Positions 7,271 to 12,189 of a stretch of DNA of 12,189 nt are shown here, in pieces. Origin of the DNA: PALSA-505 sp035308365 (GTDB taxonomy: Bacteria > Actinomycetota > Actinomycetes > Streptosporangiales > Streptosporangiaceae); the NCBI GenBank assembly GCA_035308365.1, contig DATGGU010000058.1:1-12189 (forward strand). Direction: 5' to 3'. The notes under the pieces are model-generated. The model had not been told where the DNA came from. It ran no database searches and was given only the letters and a program-made list of their open reading frames with translations. How positions within the stretch are numbered: the stretch's first letter is position 1; each line of letters opens with the position of its first letter. A program made the translations under genes and the position numbers.

Positions 7271-7346
7271 ACGGTAACCGCAAGCCCCGGCGAGATCGCC
7301 CAGGCTGTCCTTCCTGGTGCAGTTCGAACTCAAAACGATCACATGA
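7271..7346 (+). pseudogene. C-terminal remnant of a second IS5-family transposase
   Basis: The frame from 7271 reads TVTASPGEIAQAVL. After skipping one base at 7313 it reads LVQFELKTIT and a stop at 7344-7346. This parallels the end of the neighbouring transposase pseudogene (SPGKIGGI, then VLVQFEHKMIP). Only about 25 codons survive; the rest is replaced by the GNAT gene on the opposite strand, whose start abuts this remnant. It is direct evidence for two copies of a transposase 3' end about 685 bp apart. Confidence 0.65.
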
Positions 7347-7363
7347 AAGTCGGTGAGAAAACC
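7338..7363 (+). repeat. Right-end repeat, copy B
   Basis: Direct-repeat partner of 6653-6678 (22 of 26 bases identical), spanning the stop codon of the second transposase remnant and most of the right terminal inverted repeat. Confidence 0.6.
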
Positions 7364-7366
7364 TCA
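7352..7366 (-). repeat. Right terminal inverted repeat of the IS5-family unit
   Basis: The complement reads TGAGGTTTTCTCACC, identical to the left end at 5692-5706. Confidence 0.65.
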
Positions 7367-7438
7367 CTGGATGACCGGCTGGCTCGCTCTGCCAGGCTAA
7401 GGTCCGTCAAATATGCGTGTCAGGATTCCAACGACCGC

Positions 7439-7819
7439 CTAGCGCCAGGACTTGGTGAGTCTTACGTGAGCGGGCCGTTCCCTGCTGAGTTCCACGACAC
7501 CAGCACGCTCCAGTACTACAGCAACGTAGTTAGCGGCTTGCCGCTTCACCCAGCTCTTGAGGTATCCATCGAGCCCATACTTGCTATTTACGTCGCGGTT
7601 GGCGCCGATCGGCACCCAGTCTTCGCCATGGAGATGAGCGGGGATCCCCTCCAAACAGCTCCAGGTCAGCAACGTTCTAGTCTTCCTACGGCCGAAGAGC
7701 AGTGACAGGCCCTCAAGCTCTAGCTGACATACTTCAAACGTAGCAGTTCCAGTAGGAGTTGGGAGTACTTCGCCTGGCCGAAGACTCGACCGAATAGCTG
7801 TCTGCACTGGCCCGCTCAT
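7439..7819 (-). CDS. Hypothetical protein, 126 residues, not recognised
   Basis: I do not recognise this protein. It is supported as a gene by ATG 7819 preceded at five bases by GAGGAGGG, an excellent ribosome binding site, and by a protein-like composition. It has no signal peptide or membrane segment. The middle contains LTWSCLEGIPAHLHGEDWVPIGANRD. A C-terminal basic helical part reads KSWVKRQAANYVAVVLERAG and ends with a short strand (VVELSRERPAHVRLT), the pattern of a possible small DNA-binding or wing-like fold, which is only a guess. Its base composition is less GC-rich than its neighbours, and the region upstream is AT-rich, suggesting acquisition by transfer. It stands alone as a transcription unit next to the insertion element. 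Confidence 0.65.
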   Translation of the reverse strand: MSGPVQTAIRSSLRPGEVLPTPTGTATFEVCQLELEGLSLLFGRRKTRTLLTWSCLEGIPAHLHGEDWVPIGANRDVNSKYGLDGYLKSWVKRQAANYVAVVLERAGVVELSRERPAHVRLTKSWR

Positions 7820-7824
7820 GATTG

Positions 7825-7832
7825 CCCTCCTC
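7825..7832 (-). promoter_or_regulatory. Strong ribosome binding site of the 126-residue hypothetical gene
   Basis: GAGGAGGG on the minus strand ends five bases before ATG 7819. It is the main evidence that this orphan frame is translated. Confidence 0.75.
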
Positions 7833-7849
7833 GTGCCGATCCTCTTGAG

Positions 7850-8275
7850 GTTCCAATAATGAGGCGTCAGGGATGGGATATGTCTAGGTGCAGGTCATAT
7901 GAATTTTCTTAGTATCGATCGTATTCCTACTAAACTAGTTCGGTTTGTTCGTATACCTCAGTGTCCTGAGACGGGATACGCCCAGGTCACCGTGCCTTGT
8001 ATCCTGGGTTGATGCTTGCAGACACTTGTGCATCCGCGCAGAGCCGCGGCTCTGGCGTGTCAACTGTTTGACCCGTGGGCGGCCGGTGACGTCAGTGTCG
8101 TGTTGGAGGGGTTTGGGGAATCGGCGCTGGTGGCCATGCTGGCGAAATGGGCCGGGGTGACATTGCCGTGTTGTGCAGCGGGCCGGGCAGAAGATGGGTG
8201 TCGGCCGGTCAACGGCCAGGCTGCCTGCCGCGTCCTATATCTAGCTATGGTTGCTTGAGAGAAAGGAAGCGGCGG
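7850..8275. other. AT-rich intergenic tract without a supported gene
   Basis: Counting 7861-7960 gives 42 G or C in 100 bases, far below the rest of the window. The tract probably holds the promoter of the minus-strand hypothetical gene (candidate AT-rich boxes between 7895 and 7965), though no consensus pair is clear. From about 8040 composition returns to high G+C. A frame from TTG 8016 to 8258 is open (80 codons, including FDPWAAGDVSVVLEGFGES) but has no ribosome binding site or recognisable motif. It may be a gene relic. I support no gene here. Confidence 0.5.
8039..8054. repeat. 16-bp perfect palindrome
   Basis: CAGAGCCGCGGCTCTG reads the same on both strands. It lies at the boundary between the AT-rich tract and GC-rich DNA, 222 bp upstream of the small membrane protein gene. 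It could be a regulator site or a hairpin; nothing further can be said. Confidence 0.4.
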
Positions 8276-8554
8276 GTGCGCTGGTTCAAGGTGGCCGCCA
8301 TCGCGGCCGGCGTGTTGATCACGTTCCTGGTTGTCTCCTCAGTCATCGGGTTTCTTATGGAAGCTGCGATCGCCGCGCTCGTCATCGCGGCCATCGCCGT
8401 CGCGGTCAAGGTGGCGTTCTACCGTGCGCAGGTTTCGGCGAAAACGCCTGATGGCGAGATCCGCGAGCCCAGATATAGCAGTCCGCTGCCGCGTCACAGC
8501 CCACGGAATGCCGATGACGAACTGGCCCGGCTGAAGCGCGAGATGGGCAGCTAG
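8276..8554 (+). CDS. Small membrane protein of unknown function
   Basis: The product has 92 residues from GTG 8276, with AAGGAAG about seven bases upstream. Longer in-frame starts (for example 8147) lack a ribosome binding site and add a non-protein-like Arg/Gly-rich leader. The N-terminal RWFK is followed by two hydrophobic segments: VAAIAAGVLITFLVVSSVIG at about 5-24, and AAIAALVIAAIAVAVKVAFY at about 29-48. A polar tail follows, ending in DDELARLKREMGS. The two-helix hairpin with a charged helical tail is a layout I associate with small conserved membrane proteins of actinomycetes, but no function is known to me. It is convergent with the methylglyoxal synthase gene, with 128 bp between stops. 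Confidence 0.75.
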   Translation: MRWFKVAAIAAGVLITFLVVSSVIGFLMEAAIAALVIAAIAVAVKVAFYRAQVSAKTPDGEIREPRYSSPLPRHSPRNADDELARLKREMGS

Positions 8555-8661
8555 CCGTCCCGTCCTGCGGCCAGATTGCCCCGGCCAGCTTCCTCATCGC
8601 CGTCTAACCCTCTGCGAGCCTGGACCGCCGGCCTTCTTGGCCTGCGCTGCCCTGGCTGGGC

Positions 8662-8674
8662 GGTGGCTGCCACC
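8662..8674. terminator. Symmetric GC-rich element between convergent genes
   Basis: GGTGGC-T-GCCACC is a perfect inverted repeat in the 128-bp space between the convergent small membrane protein gene and mgsA. The position fits a bidirectional terminator, but there is no U-tract and the centre is too tight for a full hairpin. Weak call. Confidence 0.2.
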
Positions 8675-8682
8675 CTCCCTTG

Positions 8683-9138
8683 TCAACAGCCCTGCCTGGC
8701 GGGGCCATGCCCTACGGCGGAGGAGTTCATCAGGGGGGATGAGATAAGGAAATCCGCAGTGGCCCGGTTGCAGGCAACCGGGATGTTCCACAGCACCGCT
8801 ACCCGCAGCAGTGCCTTGATGTCATGGTCGTGCGGCTGGGGCTCCAGCGGATCCCAGAGGAAGACGAGCAGGTCGATCTCCCCATCCGCGATCTTGGCGC
8901 CGATCTGCTGATCCCCGCCGAAGGGGCCGCTGTGGAAACAGGTCACCGCCAGCCCGGCCTGTTCGCTGAGCATCCGCCCCGTGGTTGCGGTCGCGTACAG
9001 ACGATGGCCGGCCAGCAGGTCACGGTTGAACTCCGCCCATTCGAGCATGTCCTGCTTGCGGCCGTCATGTGCGACCAGCGCAATCCGCCGCTGCGGCCCG
9101 GGCCTGGCCGACACGCCGCTGCTGTCGTTGGTGCTCAC
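8683..9138 (-). CDS. mgsA: Methylglyoxal synthase
   Basis: MgsA converts dihydroxyacetone phosphate to methylglyoxal and phosphate (EC 4.2.3.3), a cytoplasmic bypass of lower glycolysis used when phosphorylated sugars accumulate. The 151-residue protein matches the family length of about 150. Family motifs are present: IALVAHDGRKQDML (His24, Asp25, Lys28), YATATTG, SGPFGGDQQIGAKIADG (catalytic Asp76), FLWDPLEPQPHDHDIKALLR (Asp96, His103, Asp106) and NIPVACNRATADFLISSP. The start GTG 9138 gives the usual 18-residue lead before the first strand. The frame is open to 9306, but the extra sequence is unlike the family. No strong ribosome binding site is visible. The C-terminal tail is shorter than in E. 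coli. It appears intact, with no sugar-metabolism genes adjacent. Confidence 0.92.
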   Translation of the reverse strand: MSTNDSSGVSARPGPQRRIALVAHDGRKQDMLEWAEFNRDLLAGHRLYATATTGRMLSEQAGLAVTCFHSGPFGGDQQIGAKIADGEIDLLVFLWDPLEPQPHDHDIKALLRVAVLWNIPVACNRATADFLISSPLMNSSAVGHGPARQGC

Positions 9139-9663
9139 CCACCCAAGGGTGCCCGGCCGATGTTGCGGCAACGGCACGTCCGGGTAAGCGGCCTGTGTCC
9201 GGTTATAGATATTCTCGCTCGCCGGGCCGCAGCGGGACCAGCAGTGGCGCCTGGTGCAGCATGCGATCTGCGCACTGTAACCCGCCCGGCCATCCCTGAT
9301 CGGCACGGATTCGTGTGCGTCCGGGTGCTGATGACTGGCCGGGCGCGCCCGCTGCGCCTGTCCGAATGGACATCACGAATACACCGTATGGGCGCGATGC
9401 TTACCGCGCTGGTGGCGTCCGCCCTGTCTTGGCATATCAGTGAGCGATTCAGGCCACGGCGACGAGATGGACGTGGCCGCACAGATCATCCTGCCCGGTG
9501 CGACGCCGACCGCCGACCGCCGACCGGCAGACTCCAGGCGCTGCCCATAGCGGTGGGTCCGGGTGCGGGTCGGGCAGTGGCTTGATCACCGTCTATGGTC
9601 AGCATCGCTGGTGTCTGGGTACCGGGTTCGCATGCTGTGTGCCAGGCAGGGCAGATAGCAGGG
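9139..9663. other. Intergenic stretch upstream of mgsA and the HAD fragment, no supported gene
   Basis: Frames open here are GC-driven. A short frame from ATG 9469 (beginning MDVAAQIILPGATPTADRR) ends within about 30 codons and has no clear ribosome binding site. The mgsA promoter should lie between 9139 and about 9240. The minus-strand AT-rich patch around 9205-9215 (AATATCTATAAC) is a candidate -10 region without a clear -35. A 7-bp tandem repeat is at 9505-9525. Confidence 0.4.
9505..9525 (+). repeat. Three tandem copies of a 7-bp unit
   Basis: GCCGACC is repeated three times without interruption in non-coding DNA. It is short and possibly a slippage product. Confidence 0.6.
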
Positions 9664-9969
9664 ATGGGTAATGGTCAGCCGGTGCTGCTCATCGACCTGG
9701 GCGGTGTCCTGCTTACGTTCGATCACCCGCACCGCCTGAAGATGCTGGGTTCTTGTCTGGGCCTGGCACCGGGCGAGGCCGATGCGTTGCTGTGGCGATC
9801 GGGGTTCAGCGCGGACTGCGACGCCGGGCGCTACCCCAGCGCGGCCGCGGTGCGAGCTGAGATCCGGCGCCGGACCGGCTATGCCGGCCCCGGCCAGGAC
9901 CTGGACGCGGCCTGGTGCAGCGCTTTCCGCCCCGGCCAGGATGTGCTGGCCATGCTGGCCAGCCACCGG
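9664..9969 (+). pseudogene. HAD-superfamily hydrolase, N-terminal fragment
   Basis: From ATG 9664 (weak AGCAGGG upstream) the protein begins with HAD motif I, VLLIDLGGVLLTFD, with nucleophile Asp11. Gly13 stands where phosphatases have the second Asp. A helical cap follows (LGLAPGEADALLWRSGFS, AGRYPSAAAVRAEIRRRTGY, CSAFRPGQDVLAMLASHRG). HAD-IA hydrolases need another 100 or so residues with motifs II-IV. Here homology stops at about residue 102. The frame stays open to 10215, but the remaining codons are antisense to a different gene and look random. It is a fragment cut just before motif II and cannot form an active site. Confidence 0.75.
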
Positions 9970-10194
9970 GGACAGCGCGGCGTTTGGCGAGGGTGCCGTC
10001 ACGGACGGCAGCAGGTTGGTGGCCAGGTAGCCCCCGACCTGGCCGGCGGCATCGTCGACGGGGTGGACCTGGTAGCTGCGCGGCTGGGCATTGCGGGCCG
10101 CCACCCAGATCACCAGCATGAGGTACAGCACGCTGGCGGCGGCCAGACTCGCGCAGGCCGCCTTCAGGGTGGTTCCGTGGAACCTGATGGCCAA
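9967..10194 (-). pseudogene. Membrane protein, N-terminal fragment, unrecognised
   Basis: On the minus strand a protein-like stretch starts at TTG 10194 or slightly upstream (CPLFTILAIRFHG). It has one clear membrane segment (KAACASLAAASVLYLMLVIW), followed by QPRSYQVHPVDD, GQVGGYLATNLLPSVT and SPNAALSP. The segment YLATNLLP suggests a second membrane helix should follow. After about 76 codons it runs into sequence antisense to the HAD fragment, where the protein pattern is lost. I do not recognise the family. No good ribosome binding site is visible, and the N-terminus may itself be incomplete. Confidence 0.5.
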
Positions 10195-10348
10195 GATCGT
10201 GAACAGCGGGCATAGGAGCTCAGGAACAACTGCGATCGCGCGGCGAAGATGCTTCGGTCCGCCCGCTGATCGGCTGGTGGGCCGGGTGGTCCAGTGTTGG
10301 TTACTGCGTGCATCCCTGGCTGGTTCCCGTCAATTGTGGTCCTGCTGT

Positions 10349-10373
10349 TGCACGGCACGGGCCGTGCACGGCC
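10349..10373. promoter_or_regulatory. Two overlapping palindromes upstream of the nuclease gene
   Basis: TGCACGGC-ACGG-GCCGTGCA (10349-10368) is an 8-bp stem with a 4-base loop. GGCCGTGCACGGCC (10360-10373) is a 14-bp perfect palindrome sharing the middle arm, so three half-sites alternate in orientation. They end 37 bp before the start of the dual-nuclease gene. A repressor operator or a leader structure controlling it is plausible but unproven. Confidence 0.4.
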
Positions 10374-10409
10374 GCAGACACACGGCATCCGGTGCGGTGA
10401 GATGGATGG

Positions 10410-11597
10410 ATGGACTACCAGCGGTGGTGGCAGGACCGTCGTAGCCCTGCTGACTTCGGTCAGCGGATCTGCGATGCCTGGGCGTCGCAGTACCTGGCGG
10501 CGTCCGGCGCGGATCCCGCTGACCTGGTGGTAGTCGATCCGGGAAACGGGTTCAGCTACCTGTTCGACCTGGCCGGCTCGCTGAGCGGCCAGGCGCCGCG
10601 CGGCCACCCGCCGCGGGTGGTCGGTGTGTGGGGGCTATCTCGCCCTGACGGCAGCGGACGTGATCACGGCCGGATGCGCGGGCATCCCCGTCCCGGCCGG
10701 CACGCCGACGACCGCGGGCACCTGATCTCCTGCGCCGCTGGAGGGGGCTACGACATCAACCTGGTCCCCATGGACGCGGCGCTCAACCGCGGCCTGTCCC
10801 CGCAGGGAGCACGATTCCGCGCACTGGAGCGAAAGGCGGCGGCGGTCCCCGGCACGCTGTTCTTCATCCGGCCCTGCTACCAGGACAGCACCGGCCGGCC
10901 GGTCAGATTCGAGGCAGGAGTCCAAGATGGCGAGGAACTGCTCACCGGACGATTCGAGAACAACGCCGGACCGGCCAAGGCGCTGCCGATGGCTGCGCTG
11001 CGGCAAGCCAAGCCCTTCCGCCTCGCCCGGGGACTCGTCGAAGACTGCCTCGGATCCGGCGCCATGGATGCCGTGTTCGCCCGCGGCTGGCGGCACGGCC
11101 CGGCCAGCCTGACCCGCGCGGAACGGTGCGCCGTGGCCGGGGTGACCGGCCATGTCGCCGAGTCGGTCACCGAGGTCCTGCTTGACCGGCTGGGATGGCA
11201 TGTTCTGTGGCACTTCACCGGTCCCGGGCGGCACGGAGTCGACCTGGTCTTCCTCGTCCCTGGTGAACTGGTCTTCGCGGTGGAAGTCAAAGGGACCCTC
11301 GTGACCGGGCGCATCCCGCGGCTGTCGCACCGTGAGCTGGCACAGATGAGCGCCTCCTGGATAGACAAGGCAGACAACCCGGGAATGACCGGGCTCGGGC
11401 TGGGCAGCGCCGACGTCTACGGCGGCGTCGTGATCATCAACTTCGCCGACCTGACCTGGCGCACCAGCTTGACAACCGACTTCTCCGCCCTAACCCCCGT
11501 CACGGATATAGGGCAACTGGCTGATCTCGGCTGGCTCCCGTCACCTGGTCAGGCGGCGCTGACCGGGACGGTGGTCGAACGTGGGCGTAACAACTGA
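10410..11597 (+). CDS. Dual-nuclease protein: DRGH (NUC-type) domain plus PD-(D/E)XK domain
   Basis: The product has 395 residues from ATG 10410, with GGTGAG upstream. After an N-terminal region without recognised family (1-90), residues about 100-185 resemble the DNA/RNA non-specific endonuclease family: DDRGHLI (Asp101-His104, catalytic His104), NLVPMDAALNRG (Asn126, likely metal ligand), RALERKAAAVPGTLFFIRP (Glu140) and TGRPVRFE. Residues about 245-350 resemble a PD-(D/E)XK nuclease: GHVAESVTEVLLDRLGW (Glu251), RHGVDLVFLV (Asp278) and FAVEVKGTL (Glu292, Lys294). There is no signal peptide or membrane segment, so the protein is probably cytoplasmic. Both active sites look complete. NUC domains usually occur in secreted nucleases or toxins, and the second domain type is typical of restriction enzymes, so the pairing is unusual. 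A role in DNA defence or killing is inference. It is convergent with another PD-(D/E)XK gene. Confidence 0.75.
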   Translation: MDYQRWWQDRRSPADFGQRICDAWASQYLAASGADPADLVVVDPGNGFSYLFDLAGSLSGQAPRGHPPRVVGVWGLSRPDGSGRDHGRMRGHPRPGRHADDRGHLISCAAGGGYDINLVPMDAALNRGLSPQGARFRALERKAAAVPGTLFFIRPCYQDSTGRPVRFEAGVQDGEELLTGRFENNAGPAKALPMAALRQAKPFRLARGLVEDCLGSGAMDAVFARGWRHGPASLTRAERCAVAGVTGHVAESVTEVLLDRLGWHVLWHFTGPGRHGVDLVFLVPGELVFAVEVKGTLVTGRIPRLSHRELAQMSASWIDKADNPGMTGLGLGSADVYGGVVIINFADLTWRTSLTTDFSALTPVTDIGQLADLGWLPSPGQAALTGTVVERGRNN

Positions 11598-11611
11598 AGA
11601 GCGTCCATCGT

Positions 11612-11640
11612 GCGGTAGTCGCCCTTGGCATACCGCGACT
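11612..11640. terminator. Possible bidirectional terminator between convergent nuclease genes
   Basis: Two interlocking inverted repeats lie in the 57-bp gap between the two stops: GCGGTA/TACCGC (11612-11617 with 11631-11636) and AGTCGC/GCGACT (11617-11622 with 11635-11640). They are mutually exclusive stems. No U-tract follows, so the call is weak. Confidence 0.25.
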
Positions 11641-11654
11641 GAGAGTGAGTGAAG

Positions 11655-12146
11655 TCATTGACGCCAGTCCGCGTCCGCATACCAGGTCACCATGATGGCC
11701 TGCTCTCCTGCAGCGTCTTCAATCGCCGCCTGGATCTCCGCACTAGCTGGCCGGGCGGGATAAAGCAGGCAGCCCACGATGCCGGACCAGGTACCAGATT
11801 CCATGTCTTCGATGGCGGTATCGAGGTAGCCCTGCAGCTGGCGAAGGTGCCGGCGTAGATTCCTCACTACACGGGCCGCGGTGATCTTGTCCCAGTCCGT
11901 GCCCTTGATCTCAATAATGACGAGCATCTGCTCGCCATCCACCTCCACAACCAAGTCGACACGCCCGCGACGGCCCGCCACCAGCCGCCATGGCCGCTCC
12001 CTGAAGCCGGACGCACCAGCCAGCCCGGTAAGGAATGCCGTCTGAACCCTCCGATGGAAGGCCTGACCTGCGGCTAGTCGCTCGATCGGTACCAGATCGT
12101 TCACACTCCAGCCACACTCAGCATCCGGCTGCGACCGGGCCTGCAC
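11655..12146 (-). CDS. PD-(D/E)XK nuclease-fold protein
   Basis: The product is a 163-residue soluble protein. The core shows the restriction-endonuclease-like fold: RRGRVDLVVEVDGE with Asp64, then MLVIIEIKGTDWD with Glu79 and Lys81. A helix with the RecB-like QLQGYLD motif (Gln103, Gln105) follows. The first acidic residue is less clear; Glu22 before AGQAFHRRVQ is a candidate. The end (GIVGCLLYPARP, IMVTWYADADW) completes the sheet. The start is uncertain: GTG 12146 has no ribosome binding site, and GTG 12104 is an in-frame alternative. A TAGTAG/GATAGT box just upstream of 12146 could make it leaderless. Nuclease activity is inferred from the motif. It is convergent with the dual-nuclease gene, with 57 bp between stops, and is not obviously paralogous to its C-terminal domain. 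Confidence 0.7.
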   Translation of the reverse strand: MQARSQPDAECGWSVNDLVPIERLAAGQAFHRRVQTAFLTGLAGASGFRERPWRLVAGRRGRVDLVVEVDGEQMLVIIEIKGTDWDKITAARVVRNLRRHLRQLQGYLDTAIEDMESGTWSGIVGCLLYPARPASAEIQAAIEDAAGEQAIMVTWYADADWRQ

Positions 12147-12189
12147 ACACTAACTACTATCCCGCACCCGGAGCGCGCTCCCAGCGGCA
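12147..12189. other. Right edge, upstream region of the PD-(D/E)XK gene
   Basis: Only 43 bases are available. The minus strand shows an AT-richer patch (GGATAGTAGTTAGTG) directly before the gene, a candidate promoter. Nothing else is supported. Confidence 0.3.

Larger units (their letters stand above)
5692..7366. mobile_element. Decayed IS5-family element carrying a GNAT cargo gene
   Basis: The unit is bounded by a perfect 15-bp inverted repeat: TGAGGTTTTCTCACC at 5692-5706 and its complement at 7352-7366. Between them lie a transposase pseudogene (5846-6661), a GNAT acetyltransferase on the opposite strand (6692-7264) and a second remnant of a transposase 3' end (about 7271-7346). An internal, more diverged right-end-like sequence follows the transposase (6653-6678). 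Plausible origins are an insertion sequence that captured a cargo gene, or two related elements of which one lost everything but its right end. The exact outer boundaries and a target-site duplication could not be fixed. A second 10-bp inverted repeat, CCGGTCATCC, is at 5716-5725 and, complemented, at 7369-7378. Confidence 0.6.

Noticed and set aside
9505..9525. Possible CRISPR-like or regulatory repeat array
   Set aside because: Only three 7-bp units with no spacers; a plain short tandem repeat.
8824..9585. 253-codon plus-strand frame opposite mgsA
   Set aside because: Shadow of the methylglyoxal synthase gene. The part beyond 9306 shows no motif.
9595..10215. A single 206-codon gene spanning the HAD motif and beyond
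   Set aside because: Protein-like character ends at about 9969. The second half is antisense to a membrane-protein-like frame and lacks HAD motifs II-IV.

Overview
The window is very G+C-rich with strongly G/C-biased third codon positions, GTG/TTG starts and actinobacterial protein families. These include a LAL-type LuxR regulator, a small membrane protein ending in a DDELARLKREMG motif, and an IS5-family transposase of the kind common in filamentous actinomycetes. It therefore looks like an actinomycete chromosome (Streptosporangiales/Streptomycetales-like), in an accessory region rich in broken genes.

Layout, left to right. (a) 1-2179, minus: a large ATP-binding LAL/MalT-type regulator that runs off the left edge and carries a one-base deletion exactly at its Walker B motif. 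(b) Divergent from it, an MFS exporter (2299-3624, plus) followed by a ParB/Srx-fold protein (3704-4186, plus). (c) 4247-4756, minus: the remains of a WD40 beta-propeller protein. (d) 4776-5418, minus: a complete vapBC-like toxin-antitoxin pair (Phd/YefM antitoxin, PIN toxin). A 14-bp palindrome lies inside its promoter, and the transcript appears to be leaderless. (e) 5692-7366: a decayed IS5-family element. It holds a transposase pseudogene with two frameshifts and a lost catalytic Asp, a start-sequestering hairpin, a GNAT acetyltransferase cargo gene, and a second copy of the transposase 3' end. Perfect 15-bp inverted repeats bound the whole unit. (f) 7439-7819, minus: an unrecognised gene with an excellent ribosome binding site. 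Next to it is a markedly AT-rich tract (about 42% G+C over 7861-7960). (g) 8276-8554, plus: a small conserved-looking membrane protein, convergent with a methylglyoxal synthase (8683-9138, minus). (h) 9664-9969 and 9967-10194: two gene fragments, a HAD hydrolase and a membrane protein, joined tail to tail. (i) 10410-11597, plus: a protein combining a DRGH-type non-specific nuclease domain with a PD-(D/E)XK nuclease domain. It is convergent with a second PD-(D/E)XK protein (11655-12146, minus).

Functionally, the regulator, exporter and ParB-like gene form a plausible unit, although the regulator is broken as read. The centre of the window is a graveyard of mobile and rearranged DNA with one intact toxin-antitoxin pair and one cargo acetyltransferase. 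The most intriguing intact genes are the two nucleases at the right end. No tRNA, rRNA or CRISPR array was seen.
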